In this document: positions 8,597 through 17,000 of the stretch, one piece after another
Numbering within the stretch: the stretch's first letter is position 1
Layout of the letters: every line of letters begins with the position of its first letter
The notes under the pieces: model-generated
The model's input: the letters and a program-made list of their open reading frames with translations, nothing else
What the model was told of the DNA's origin: nothing
Database searches by the model: none
NCBI RefSeq assembly: GCF_001243045.1
Contig: NZ_LN849007.1
Location: 834,989-898,988 of the forward strand
From: Clostridium niameyense
GTDB taxonomy: Bacteria; Bacillota; Clostridia; Clostridiales; Clostridiaceae
DNA: 64,000 bases
Direction: 5' to 3'
Position numbers and translations under genes: made by a program

Positions 8597-9043
8597 ATGA
8601 AGCTGTCAACTAAGGGTAGATACGGAGTAAAAGCTATGGTAGATTTGGCTATTAACTATGGTAATGAACCGGTTTCTATAAAGAGCATATCAGAAAGACA
8701 ACATATATCAGAATATTATTTGGAGCAGTTATTTGCACCTCTTAGGAAGGCTAAATTAATAAAAAGCATAAGAGGAGCTCAAGGGGGATACATCTTAAAT
8801 AAAAGTCCTGAAGATATAACAGTATTAGACATAATGGAAGTTTTAGAAGGACCTATAGAAATATCCGATTGTGTAGAAGAAGAAAATAGCTGTAGCAATA
8901 TAGGTTGTTGTGCTACTAGAATTTTATGGGTTCGTATAAAGGAATGTTTAGATGAAATAATGCAATCAACTACGCTTAAAGACATGGTAGATGATTATGA
9001 AACAATAAACTCGGCAAATAAAAGGAGTGAAAATAATGAGTAA
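8597..9043 (+). CDS. iscR: Rrf2 family Fe-S-sensing repressor (IscR-like)
   Basis: 148 residues. The winged-helix Rrf2 fold opens with MKLSTKGRYGVKAM and continues through 'ISEYYLEQLFAPLRKAKLIKSIRGAQGGY'. Four cysteines follow (92, 99, 104, 105) in the region that binds a [2Fe-2S] cluster in IscR. Such proteins repress the cluster-assembly operon when clusters are plentiful. The gene lies first in an operon with nifS and nifU, which supports the assignment over the cysteine regulator CymR. ATG 8597 has AAAGGATG upstream. The stop overlaps the nifS start by eight bases, which implies coupled translation. Confidence 0.88.
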   Translation: MKLSTKGRYGVKAMVDLAINYGNEPVSIKSISERQHISEYYLEQLFAPLRKAKLIKSIRGAQGGYILNKSPEDITVLDIMEVLEGPIEISDCVEEENSCSNIGCCATRILWVRIKECLDEIMQSTTLKDMVDDYETINSANKRSENNE

Positions 9044-10229
9044 AAAAATTTATATGGATTATGCAGCTACAACATATACAAAACCAGAAGTGTTAGAGGA
9101 AATGATACCATATTTTACTGAAGGTTTTGGTAATCCATCTTCACTTTATTCATTGTCTAATGATACTAAGAAAGCAATAGATTCAAGTAGAGAAAAAGTA
9201 GCAAAGGCTATAGGTGCTGACAAAAGTGAAATATTTTTCACAAGTGGTGGTTCAGAGTCTGATAACTGGGCACTAAAAGGAATTGCTTTTGCTAATAAAA
9301 ATAAAGGAAATCATATAATAACTACTAAAATAGAGCATCATGCTATACTTCATACTACTAAGTTTTTAGAAAAACAAGGTTTTGAAGTAACGTATTTACC
9401 AGTAGATGAAGAAGGTTTTATAAGCTTAGAAGATTTAAAAAATGCTATAACAGATAAAACTATATTGGTATCAGTAATGTTTGCAAATAATGAAATAGGA
9501 ACTATAGAGCCAATAAAGGAAATAGGTAAGATATGTAGAGAACGTAACATATATTTTCATACTGATGCAGTTCAAGCTGTAGGTCATGTTCCAATAGATG
9601 TAAAAGAAATGAATATAGATTTACTTTCTATGTCAGCTCATAAATTCTATGGTCCTAAAGGTATAGGAGCATTATATATTAGAAAAGGTGTAAGAATAGA
9701 AAACTTGATACACGGTGGTGGACAAGAAAAAGGAAGAAGAGCTAGTACAGAAAATATAGCAGGTATAGTTGGTATTGGAAAAGCTATAGAATTAGCTATA
9801 GATAATTTAGAAGAACATAATAAAAAACTTTGCAATATTAGAGAATTGCTTATGAAAGGTATAGAAGAAAGAATACCGGATGCTAAGCTAAATGGTCCTA
9901 AAGACTTGAGCAAAAGACTTCCTGGGAATGTTAATTTTAGTTTTATAGGAATAGAGGGGGAAACTCTTTTATTAGATTTAGATATGGATGGAATTTATGC
10001 ATCTACAGGCAGTGCCTGTGCATCAGCATCTTTAGATCCATCCCATGTACTTTTATCAATAGGTCTTCCTCATGAAGTTGCTCATGGTTCACTAAGACTA
10101 AGTTTAGGAGAAGGAAACAGTAAAGAGGATGTAGCTTACGTTTTGGAAGTACTTCCTAAAATCGTAAAAACAAGAAGAGAAATGTCACCCCTTTGGGAAG
10201 ATTATTTAAAAAACAAGGAGGAGAAGTAG
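9036..10229 (+). CDS. nifS: Cysteine desulfurase (NifS/IscS type)
   Basis: 397 residues from the ATG at 9036, which AAAGGAGTG serves. An in-frame GTG at 9027 overlaps that site and is unlikely. The enzyme is PLP-dependent and takes sulfur from cysteine for Fe-S clusters and thiolated tRNA. The PLP lysine lies in SAHKFYG (about 203), and the persulfide cysteine in STGSACASAS (about 328). 'TSGGSESDN' and 'HTDAVQAVG' bind the cofactor. The short active-site loop is the class I (NifS/IscS) type rather than SufS. Operon: iscR upstream and nifU three bases downstream. Confidence 0.95.
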   Translation: MSKKIYMDYAATTYTKPEVLEEMIPYFTEGFGNPSSLYSLSNDTKKAIDSSREKVAKAIGADKSEIFFTSGGSESDNWALKGIAFANKNKGNHIITTKIEHHAILHTTKFLEKQGFEVTYLPVDEEGFISLEDLKNAITDKTILVSVMFANNEIGTIEPIKEIGKICRERNIYFHTDAVQAVGHVPIDVKEMNIDLLSMSAHKFYGPKGIGALYIRKGVRIENLIHGGGQEKGRRASTENIAGIVGIGKAIELAIDNLEEHNKKLCNIRELLMKGIEERIPDAKLNGPKDLSKRLPGNVNFSFIGIEGETLLLDLDMDGIYASTGSACASASLDPSHVLLSIGLPHEVAHGSLRLSLGEGNSKEDVAYVLEVLPKIVKTRREMSPLWEDYLKNKEEK

Positions 10230-10232
10230 TTT

Positions 10233-10661
10233 ATGTATAGTGAAAAAGTAATGGATCATTTTAGAAATCCAAGAAACGTGGGAGAATTAGAAGATGCAAA
10301 TGGTGTAGGAGAAGTTGGAAATCCTAAGTGTGGAGACATAATGAAGATTTATATAAAAGTTGAAGATAACATAATAAAAGATGTAACATTTAAAACTTTT
10401 GGATGTGCATCTGCCATAGCTTCATCTAGCATGGCTACAGAACTTATAAAAGGAAAAACTCTAGAAGAAGCATGGGATCTTACAAATAAAGCAGTAGCAG
10501 ATGCCCTAGAAGGACTTCCACCAGTTAAAATGCATTGTTCAGTGCTTGCAGAAGAGGGAATCCATAAGGCAATAAATGATTATAGAAAATCTGTAGGACT
10601 AGAACCTTGGGAAATAAAAAATCATTCTGAAACAATTCATGAACATGTTCATGGTCATTAA
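10233..10661 (+). CDS. nifU: Fe-S cluster assembly scaffold (NifU/IscU N-domain type)
   Basis: 142 residues. IscU-like scaffold with the three cluster ligands at Cys33 (NPKCGD, with Asp35), Cys58 (FGCASA) and Cys102 (MHCSVLAEE). A His-rich tail (HEHVHGH) ends the protein. It receives sulfur from NifS and builds the cluster. It lies directly downstream of nifS and is followed by a strong terminator, so iscR-nifS-nifU is a complete minimal ISC unit. In many clostridia the tRNA thiolase gene mnmA follows here, but it does not in this window. Confidence 0.95.
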   Translation: MYSEKVMDHFRNPRNVGELEDANGVGEVGNPKCGDIMKIYIKVEDNIIKDVTFKTFGCASAIASSSMATELIKGKTLEEAWDLTNKAVADALEGLPPVKMHCSVLAEEGIHKAINDYRKSVGLEPWEIKNHSETIHEHVHGH

Positions 10662-10690
10662 AAATTACCCCTTTGGGGTAATTTTTTTTT
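10661..10690 (+). terminator. Intrinsic terminator of the isc operon
   Basis: AAAATTACCCC/GGGGTAATTTT stem with a TTT loop and a long T-run, starting at the last base of the nifU stop codon. Confidence 0.95.
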
Positions 10691-10737
10691 GCTTTTTAGG
10701 GAAAATAAGTAGTATATACTTAAGGAAGGGAGAAAAT

Positions 10738-11256
10738 ATGTATAGAAGCAAGGATTTTCAGTATATGGATGTATTTAACATAAAGGGCAAAAAAATAGGC
10801 TTTGTAAAAGATATAGTTTTGGATTTTCATAAAGGAAACATGCTAGGATTTTATGTAAATAGTTATAAAATATTTAATAAAAATAATAATGTACTTTTAA
10901 AAGATATTGTATATCTAAATAAGAATATTGTAATTAAAAAAAATTCCAAGGGAAATTTTTTAAGATTTAAAGACATAAAACATATGGATGTTATAGATTT
11001 AGAAAATAATATATTAGGAATTTTAGATGACTTAATAATAGATGAAAAAACTTTTAAAATAACTGCAATAGTAGTATCTACAGGCTTCTTAAATAATTTT
11101 ATACAAGGTAAAAAAATTATAGCTTTAGATGATGTTATATTAGGAGAGGATAACCTATTATATTTTAATAACAAAAATAACAATATTAATTTGGTAATGA
11201 AAGTAAGAAATATAGATTATTATAATCAGGAGAATAAAAATGAAAATAGAAAATAA
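10738..11256 (+). CDS. PRC-barrel domain protein
   Basis: 172 residues from ATG 10738 (RBS GGAAGGGAG). The frame stays open further upstream but runs through the isc terminator, so the longer form is rejected. Two PRC-barrel-like repeats are visible. Residues about 1-75 read 'FQYMDVFNIKGKKIGFVKDIVLDF', and residues about 78-150 read 'IKHMDVIDLENNILGILDDLIID'. Each has the 'xG-lkDxxiD' pattern. PRC barrels bind proteins or RNA (as in RimM and YlmC), and the partner is unknown. The next gene overlaps this one by 17 bases, so the product may work with the adjacent permease-like protein. Confidence 0.75.
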   Translation: MYRSKDFQYMDVFNIKGKKIGFVKDIVLDFHKGNMLGFYVNSYKIFNKNNNVLLKDIVYLNKNIVIKKNSKGNFLRFKDIKHMDVIDLENNILGILDDLIIDEKTFKITAIVVSTGFLNNFIQGKKIIALDDVILGEDNLLYFNNKNNNINLVMKVRNIDYYNQENKNENRK

Positions 11257-12268
11257 ATTTAAGAATTATAAATATATTATTATAATACCTTTAATATTAA
11301 TATTATTATATTTAATATTAAAAAATGAAATAGTAGCTAGCATACTGAATTTAATATTTATTTCTTTTTTTATTTATTATTTTATAAAACCCATACATAG
11401 ATTTTTAAAAAATAAAGGAGTAGGGAACAAATTAGGAGCTATTATTTTGATACTATCTTTAATTTCATTAATAACTTTAATAGTAACCTCTTTTGTTCCT
11501 GCTGTATTTAAAGAAAGTTTAAATATAAATAAAGTTATTATCAATATAGAACAATATATAGAGAAGTTTTATGATGAAGTTAAAATTTTAAAAAATAATA
11601 AAAGTAGCTATGTAATTTTAGACAAATTAGGTGAGAAGTTTAATAGTTCTGTTATTGAATTTGAAAATAAATTTTTTAAATCTCTATTAAATATAGGGGC
11701 AAATATATTAGATATAGCAGTGGTACCTATTATAGTTTATTATTTTTTAGCAGAAGGTGAAAGCATAAGAAATAAAATACTTATAGTGTTTCCTGTAAAA
11801 TTTAGAGAGTTAGTTAAAAATATATTTGAAGATATTGATAAAGTTATTGGAAGATATATAGTAAGTCAAGTTTTATTATCTTTAATAATAGGTGTGGCTA
11901 CTTTTATAATATTGGTAATTTTAAAAATAGACTTTCCTATATTACTGTCTTTTTTAAATGCATTTTTTAATATAATACCTTATTTTGGACCTATAATAGG
12001 TTCGCTACCAGCTATATTAATAGCACTTATGAAATCTTATAAAAGCGCATTATGGACTTTATGTTTACTATATTTACTTCAACAAATAGAGGGAAACATA
12101 ATAGCACCTAAAGTTACAGGAGATAGCATAGATATGCACCCTTTAACAATCATATTTCTTTTAACAATAGGGGGAAAATTATATGGATTTATCGGTATGG
12201 TAATAGCTATACCAATAGGAGTAGTTTTAAAAGTAATTTATGAAGATTTAAATTATTACTTGTTTTAA
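11240..12268 (+). CDS. AI-2E family transporter (PerM-like membrane protein)
   Basis: 342 residues. Two hydrophobic segments come first. A hydrophilic stretch (about 90-145) follows, and then several membrane segments. The C-terminal half shows the family hallmark 'ALLKIDFPILLSFLNAFFNIIPYFGPIIGSLPA'-type region (about 225-255) and 'QQIEGNIIAPKVTGDSIDMHP' (split here only for length). The family includes AI-2 exporters and Na+/H+ antiporters, so the substrate is open. ATG 11240 has AGGAG upstream and overlaps the PRC-barrel gene. Confidence 0.82.
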   Translation: MKIENKFKNYKYIIIIPLILILLYLILKNEIVASILNLIFISFFIYYFIKPIHRFLKNKGVGNKLGAIILILSLISLITLIVTSFVPAVFKESLNINKVIINIEQYIEKFYDEVKILKNNKSSYVILDKLGEKFNSSVIEFENKFFKSLLNIGANILDIAVVPIIVYYFLAEGESIRNKILIVFPVKFRELVKNIFEDIDKVIGRYIVSQVLLSLIIGVATFIILVILKIDFPILLSFLNAFFNIIPYFGPIIGSLPAILIALMKSYKSALWTLCLLYLLQQIEGNIIAPKVTGDSIDMHPLTIIFLLTIGGKLYGFIGMVIAIPIGVVLKVIYEDLNYYLF

Positions 12269-12328
12269 GTATGGCTAATTCTATAGAGTATAATATGTTT
12301 TATAATTAGAATATAAAACTTTTATTTA

Positions 12329-12357
12329 TTGACATAAATGAAAATTTTGCTTATAAT
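12329..12357 (+). promoter_or_regulatory. Sigma-A promoter of alaS
   Basis: Perfect consensus TTGACA (12329-12334), 17-base spacer and TATAAT (12352-12357), placing transcription start near 12364, just before the T-box leader. Confidence 0.88.
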
Positions 12358-12364
12358 TTGAACA

Positions 12365-12570
12365 TAATAATATATAACTATAGCAATGATTAAAAGGAGT
12401 AAGCATAATTATTTTATAAAGAGAGGAAGTGGTAGGTGAAAACTTCTTAAAATGTGTGCTGAAGCTGTTTAGGAGCTATATTTTTAGAGCGTAAATGTAA
12501 CTTTACATTTAAATTAGGGTGGTACCGCGGAATATGACTTTCGTCCCTTTGGGGATTGAGAGTTTTTTTT
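12365..12570 (+). promoter_or_regulatory. T-box riboswitch controlling alaS
   Basis: The highly conserved T-box AGGGTGGTACCGCGG lies at 12516-12530. Stem I starts around GAGAGGAAG (12421-12429). A GCT triplet at 12458-12460, followed by GA, is a good alanine specifier. The leader ends in a terminator (arms about 12537-12547 and 12551-12563, then eight Ts). Uncharged tRNA-Ala should stabilise the antiterminator and allow alaS transcription. The specifier assignment is inference from the downstream gene and the triplet. This leader fills most of the 12269-12601 gap. Confidence 0.92.
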
Positions 12571-12601
12571 ATTGAAATAAATATTAAAAGGAGAGATACA
12601 T

Positions 12602-15241
12602 ATGGATAAAATGGGATTGAATGATATTAGAGAAGCATATCTTAAATTTTTTGAAAGTAAGGAACATTTGAGATTACCTAGCTTTTCATTAGTTCCTAAA
12701 AACGATAAAAGTTTACTTTTAATTAATGCAGGTATGGCGCCTTTAAAGCCATATTTTACAGGACTTCAAACTCCACCAAGTAAAAGAGTTACTACTTGTC
12801 AAAAGTGTGTAAGAACTGGAGATATAGAGAATGTAGGTAAAACATCAAGACATGGTACCTTCTTTGAAATGCTTGGTAATTTTTCTTTTGGAGATTATTT
12901 TAAAAATGAAGTTATTCCATGGGCTTGGGAATTTACTACAGAAGTTTTAAAGTTACCTAAAGATAAGCTATATGTAACTATTTATTTAGATGATGATGAA
13001 GCTTATAATATATGGACAAATAAAACAGATATAAATCCAGAAAGAATATTTAGATTAGGAAAAGAAGATAATTTTTGGGAACATGGAGCAGGTCCTTGTG
13101 GTCCTTGTTCTGAAATACATTTTGATAAAGCAGGTGTTAATGCTAAAACTGCAGAAGAGTTTGTAAAATTTAGTGATGAAGATAAGATAGTAGAATTTTG
13201 GAACTTAGTTTTTACACAATTTGATAAGGATGAAGAAGAAAATTATTCTAAATTAGATCATCCTAATATAGACACAGGTATGGGTCTTGAAAGAATGGCA
13301 ACAATACTTCAGGGAGTAGATAGTATATTTGAAGTAGATACTATAAAGGCCATTTTAAATGAGGTTTCAAAGAAGTCTAATGTAGAGTACAAAAAAGATA
13401 AGAACGTAGATATATCTTTAAGAATAATTACAGATCATATAAGAAGTATTACATTTATGATAAGTGATGGAATATTACCTTCTAATGAAGGGAGAGGTTA
13501 TGTTTTAAGAAGACTTCTAAGAAGAGCTGCAAGGCATGGAAAAACTTTAGGAATAAAAAAATCATTCTTATGTGATCTTGCAGATATAGTTATAGAAAAT
13601 TCTTATAGAGGTTATCCTGAACTTAAAGAAAAAAGCGATTATATAAAAAAAGTTATAAAACTTGAAGAAGAGAGATTTGATGAAACTATAGATTCTGGTA
13701 TACAAATATTAAATGAATATATAGATGAAATTAAGAAAGAAAATAAAAATATGCTTTCAGGAGAAAAAGCATTTAAATTATATGATACTTATGGATTCCC
13801 AGTAGAGCTTACAGAGGAAATATTAGAGGAAAAGGGAATAAAAGTTAATAAAGAAGATTTTAATAAGGAAATGAAAAAACAAAGAGAAAGAGCAAGAGCA
13901 GCAAGAGAAGAAACCAATTATATGGGAGCTGAAGATACTATCTTAAATAAAATAGATTTAAGTATAAATACTGAATTTGATGGTTATGATAAATTACAGC
14001 TAGATTCAAAAATAGAAGTTTTAGTTAAGGATGAGGAATTTAAAAATAGTTTAGAAAAAGGCGATGAAGGTGTTATAGTAGTTTCAAAAACTCCATTTTA
14101 TGCAGAAATGGGCGGACAAATAGGAGACAATGGAATTATATATAATAGTAGTTTTAAAGCAAAAGTTTTAGATTGTAAGAAGAATATATCGGGAAAAGTA
14201 CTTCATTTTGTAAAAATGATAGAAGGAAAAGTTTCTATGAATGAAGAAGTTACTTTAAAAGTAGATGAAGAAAGAAGAAATAATATAAGAAAAAATCATA
14301 CAGCTACTCATATACTTCATGAAGCATTAAGAAAGGTATTAGGAGAACATGTACATCAATCTGGTTCTTATGTAGATGAAGAAAGATTAAGATTTGACTT
14401 TAATCATTTTGAATCTGTAAGTGAAGAAGATTTAAAACAAATTGAAATGATTGTAAATAGGGAAATAATGAAAGCCAATACTGTAAATACAAAAGTTATG
14501 GATATTGAAGAGGCAAGAAAAGAAGGAGCCATAGCTTTATTTGATAATAAATATAAAGATGATGTTAGAGTAGTAGCAATAGGTGATTTTAGTAAAGAAC
14601 TATGTGGAGGAACTCATGCATTTAATACTGGAGAAATAGGAATATTTAAGATAATATCTGAAACAGGTATAGCAGCAGGAATAAGAAGAATAGAAGCAGT
14701 TACAGGTATTAAGGCTATAGAATATATAGAGTACAAAAATAACATATTAAAAGAAGTAGCTAAAACATTAAAATGTAATGAAAAAGATGTAATAGCTAGA
14801 TTAGATAATCAAGTATTAGAATTAAGGGAAAAAGAGAGGGAAATAGAATCCTTAAAATCTAAATTAGCTAGTGGCGCGGAAGACGAAATATTAAATAATT
14901 TAAAAGAAATAAAAGGTATTAAAGTAGTATCTGGAAAATTAAAAGACGTAGATGGAAATGCCTTAAGAGATCTAGGAGATAAAATAAAAAATAAGATACA
15001 AGAAGGATTAGTAGTTTTAGGTAGTGAATGTAATGGTAAGGTTTTATTTGTAGCCATGGCTACTAAAGAAACTGTAGAAAAGGGAGTTCATTGTGGAAAG
15101 ATAATTAAAGAAGTATCAAAGATCGCTGACGGTGGTGGCGGTGGAAGACCAGACATGGCTCAAGCAGGAGGAAAGAATCCTGAGATGTTAGATGAGGCAT
15201 TAAAAGCAGTTGGAAACATTATTGAAACTTTAGTAAAGTAG
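12602..15241 (+). CDS. alaS: Alanyl-tRNA synthetase
   Basis: 879 residues, full length. Class II catalytic core at the N-terminus (motif 1 near '[23 protein letters not shown]'-type segment; [20 protein letters not shown] as motif 2 region). The editing domain carries the zinc-site motifs HTATHILH (near residue 567) and ELCGGTH (near 666). The C-Ala domain ends with [14 protein letters not shown]. It charges tRNA-Ala and clears Ser/Gly mischarging. RBS AAAGGAGAG precedes ATG 12602. It is controlled by the T-box leader just upstream. No terminator is seen before ireB. Confidence 0.98.
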   Translation: MDKMGLNDIREAYLKFFESKEHLRLPSFSLVPKNDKSLLLINAGMAPLKPYFTGLQTPPSKRVTTCQKCVRTGDIENVGKTSRHGTFFEMLGNFSFGDYFKNEVIPWAWEFTTEVLKLPKDKLYVTIYLDDDEAYNIWTNKTDINPERIFRLGKEDNFWEHGAGPCGPCSEIHFDKAGVNAKTAEEFVKFSDEDKIVEFWNLVFTQFDKDEEENYSKLDHPNIDTGMGLERMATILQGVDSIFEVDTIKAILNEVSKKSNVEYKKDKNVDISLRIITDHIRSITFMISDGILPSNEGRGYVLRRLLRRAARHGKTLGIKKSFLCDLADIVIENSYRGYPELKEKSDYIKKVIKLEEERFDETIDSGIQILNEYIDEIKKENKNMLSGEKAFKLYDTYGFPVELTEEILEEKGIKVNKEDFNKEMKKQRERARAAREETNYMGAEDTILNKIDLSINTEFDGYDKLQLDSKIEVLVKDEEFKNSLEKGDEGVIVVSKTPFYAEMGGQIGDNGIIYNSSFKAKVLDCKKNISGKVLHFVKMIEGKVSMNEEVTLKVDEERRNNIRKNHTATHILHEALRKVLGEHVHQSGSYVDEERLRFDFNHFESVSEEDLKQIEMIVNREIMKANTVNTKVMDIEEARKEGAIALFDNKYKDDVRVVAIGDFSKELCGGTHAFNTGEIGIFKIISETGIAAGIRRIEAVTGIKAIEYIEYKNNILKEVAKTLKCNEKDVIARLDNQVLELREKEREIESLKSKLASGAEDEILNNLKEIKGIKVVSGKLKDVDGNALRDLGDKIKNKIQEGLVVLGSECNGKVLFVAMATKETVEKGVHCGKIIKEVSKIADGGGGGRPDMAQAGGKNPEMLDEALKAVGNIIETLVK

Positions 15242-15347
15242 TATACTTTTTATTAAATATGTTCTATAATATATATATATAACATCGCTTACTTAAACTA
15301 CTTGAGATATTACAAGTCTCAGAAGGATTATAAGTGAGGTGAATAAA

Positions 15348-15599
15348 ATGAGTGATGATAAAACAATACAATTCAATCCAGTAGAAAATAAGAAGGCCTT
15401 AACTAAAGAGATATTAAGTAAAGTTTATGATGCATTGTTAAAAAAAGGCTATAATCCAGTAAATCAGTTAGTAGGATATTTAATTTCAGGAGATCCTACA
15501 TATATTACCAATTATAATGGAGCAAGAGCTTTACTTAGAAAATTAGAAAGAGATGAGATTTTAGAGGAAGTTTTAAAATCCTATTTAGGGATAAATTAA
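15348..15599 (+). CDS. ireB: IreB family regulatory phosphoprotein
   Basis: 83 residues from ATG 15348. GAGGTGA at 15337-15343 is its ribosome binding site, so the GTG at 15339 cannot be the start. The small, highly conserved protein (formerly DUF965) has '[19 protein letters not shown]' and '[16 protein letters not shown]'. In Enterococcus, IreB is phosphorylated on N-terminal threonine by the PASTA kinase IreK, is dephosphorylated by IreP, and limits cephalosporin resistance. Thr6 here (SDDKTIQF) is a candidate site. The matching phosphatase/kinase pair is at 57997-60616. The alaS-ireB-ruvX order is conserved in Firmicutes. Confidence 0.92.
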   Translation: MSDDKTIQFNPVENKKALTKEILSKVYDALLKKGYNPVNQLVGYLISGDPTYITNYNGARALLRKLERDEILEEVLKSYLGIN

Positions 15600-15604
15600 A
15601 AAAT

Positions 15605-15632
15605 AAAAATGCCCTTTAGGGCATTTTTATTT
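15605..15632 (+). terminator. Intrinsic terminator after ireB
   Basis: Perfect stem AAAAATGCCC/GGGCATTTTT with a TTTA loop (15605-15628) and T-rich tail. Confidence 0.9.
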
Positions 15633-15699
15633 TAAATATGGAAATAATATAAGTATAATCTTATAATTTATAATAAATTACATATCTAGGAGATTTTTT

Positions 15700-16107
15700 A
15701 TGAGAATATTAGGACTTGATATAGGAGATAGAACTATAGGAGTAGCTATAAGTGATCCTTTAGGATTTACAGCGCAAGGTGTTACCACTATAAAAAGAAC
15801 AAGTGAAGAAAGGGATATAGAAGAATTAAAAAAAATATGTGAAGAATATAAAGTTGATACTATAGTATCAGGACTTCCTAAAAATATGAACGGAACTTTG
15901 GGACCACAGAGTGAAAAGGTTATTAGTTTTTGTGATTTAATTAAAAGTCATATAGATATACCTATAAAAATGTGGGATGAAAGATTAACTACTGTAGCAG
16001 CTACAAGAGCTATGTTAGAAGCAGACTTATCAAGAGCTAAAAGAAAGAAAATAGTTGATAAAGTAGCAGCTACATACATATTACAAGGATATTTAGATAG
16101 TATATAA
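15700..16107 (+). CDS. ruvX: Holliday junction resolvase-like RuvX (YqgF)
   Basis: 135 residues. RNase H-like fold with [17 protein letters not shown] at the N-terminus (metal-binding Asp7), [16 protein letters not shown] in the middle and WDERLTT plus '[14 protein letters not shown]' at the end. The E. coli homologue takes part in 16S rRNA 5' maturation, and some homologues cut Holliday junctions, so the exact role here is not settled. ATG 15700 sits behind TAGGAGA. It is a member of the conserved alaS-ireB-ruvX-DUF1292 string, though a terminator separates it from ireB. Confidence 0.94.
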   Translation: MRILGLDIGDRTIGVAISDPLGFTAQGVTTIKRTSEERDIEELKKICEEYKVDTIVSGLPKNMNGTLGPQSEKVISFCDLIKSHIDIPIKMWDERLTTVAATRAMLEADLSRAKRKKIVDKVAATYILQGYLDSI

Positions 16108-16149
16108 TTTACATAAGCTAAAAAAATGCATTGAAAAGGAGTATGTATT

Positions 16150-16404
16150 ATGGATAATTATTTAGAGGCAATAACTTTAACAGATGAAGAAGGAAAAGAA
16201 ACAGAATTTGAAGTGATAACAAAATTAGACATAGAAGAAAATGAATATGTTATAGTGGTACCTAAGAATGAAGAAGTAGATGAAGCTATAGCTCTTAAGA
16301 TAGATAAAAATCAAGAAGGGGAAAATTTATTTATTCCTGTAGATGATGAAGAAGAATTCAATATGGTAGCTGAAGCATACGAATTATTATTTTCAGAGGA
16401 ATAA
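16150..16404 (+). CDS. DUF1292 domain-containing protein
   Basis: 84 residues, very acidic. The family pattern is visible: 'ITLTDEEGKETEFEVI', 'EENEYVIVVP' and 'IPVDDEEEFNMVAEAYE'. It equates to B. subtilis YrzB by family and position after ruvX. No biochemical role is known. ATG 16150 has AAAAGGAG upstream. It is probably cotranscribed with ruvX, because the gap is 42 bases and has no terminator. Confidence 0.88.
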   Translation: MDNYLEAITLTDEEGKETEFEVITKLDIEENEYVIVVPKNEEVDEAIALKIDKNQEGENLFIPVDDEEEFNMVAEAYELLFSEE

Positions 16405-16454
16405 TAATTCATGAATTTTACTTGATTTCTATGAGGTTTTTATTTAAATAAAAT

Positions 16455-16468
16455 TTATCAATTGATAA
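16455..16468 (+). promoter_or_regulatory. 14-bp palindrome, candidate Fur-family operator
   Basis: TTATCAATTGATAA is a perfect palindrome, followed immediately by a second overlapping one (TTGATAATCAA, 16462-16472). It lies about 55 bases upstream of the fur start, downstream of a weak TTGATT / TAAATA promoter. It resembles but does not match the 7-1-7 Fur box, so autoregulation is only a suggestion. Confidence 0.35.
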
Positions 16469-16522
16469 TCAAATGATTGAACATTAAATAAAAGTAAAAA
16501 GTAGTTAAAGGTGGAATGAAAA

Positions 16523-16984
16523 GTGTTAGGTTTTATACAACAAGAAATGAATAACTTAAAGGAAAATCTTAAAGCTAAAGGTTACAAATTAACCCCTCAA
16601 AGAAGGGCTATTTTAAACATAATAGTAAAAAATGAAGGCAGCCATCTAACTACAGAGGAATTATATGATTTAGTAAAAATAGAATGTCCAGAAATAGGTC
16701 TTGCTACAGTGTATAGAACAGTACAACTTCTAGAAGAAATGGGTGTAGTATCGAAAATAGATTTGGATGATGGTTGTAGTAGATATGAGCTAGTAAATAG
16801 AGATGAAAATCATCAACATCATCATTTAATTTGTAGTGAATGTAGTAAGATTATAGAAGTTAAAGATGATCTTTTAGAAGAGTTGGAGCAAAATATAGAA
16901 AAAGAATATAATTTTAAAATAAAGAACCATAGTTTAAAGTTCTATGGTATATGTGATCAGTGCCAAAAGAAAAATAAATCATAA
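16523..16984 (+). CDS. fur: Fur family metal-dependent repressor (probably Fur)
   Basis: 153 residues from GTG 16523 (RBS AAAGGTGGA). The DNA-binding winged helix reads 'KLTPQRRAILNIIV' and 'ATVYRTVQLLEEMGVV'. The metal site shows HQHHHLICSECSK, and the second CxxC is CDQC near the C-terminus, so both structural zinc cysteine pairs are present. The sequence after HHHL ('EVKDDLLEELEQNIEKEYNF') resembles Fur more than PerR or Zur, but metal specificity cannot be fixed by eye. It sits between DUF1292 and RNase J, its usual clostridial place. Confidence 0.85.
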   Translation: MLGFIQQEMNNLKENLKAKGYKLTPQRRAILNIIVKNEGSHLTTEELYDLVKIECPEIGLATVYRTVQLLEEMGVVSKIDLDDGCSRYELVNRDENHQHHHLICSECSKIIEVKDDLLEELEQNIEKEYNFKIKNHSLKFYGICDQCQKKNKS

Positions 16985-17000
16985 TTTAAAAGGAGGGAAA

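Noticed and set aside
9647..9913. Minus-strand open frame opposite nifS
   Set aside because: Shadow of a well-identified gene, with no start signal.
10639..10737. Upstream extension of the PRC-barrel gene
   Set aside because: The extra codons run through the nifU end and the isc terminator; ATG 10738 has a good GGAAGGGAG site and gives a standard N-terminus.
16944..17000. Longer RNase J start inside fur
   Set aside because: No ribosome binding site, and the extra residues are a frame-shadow of fur; AGGAGGG serves ATG 17001.
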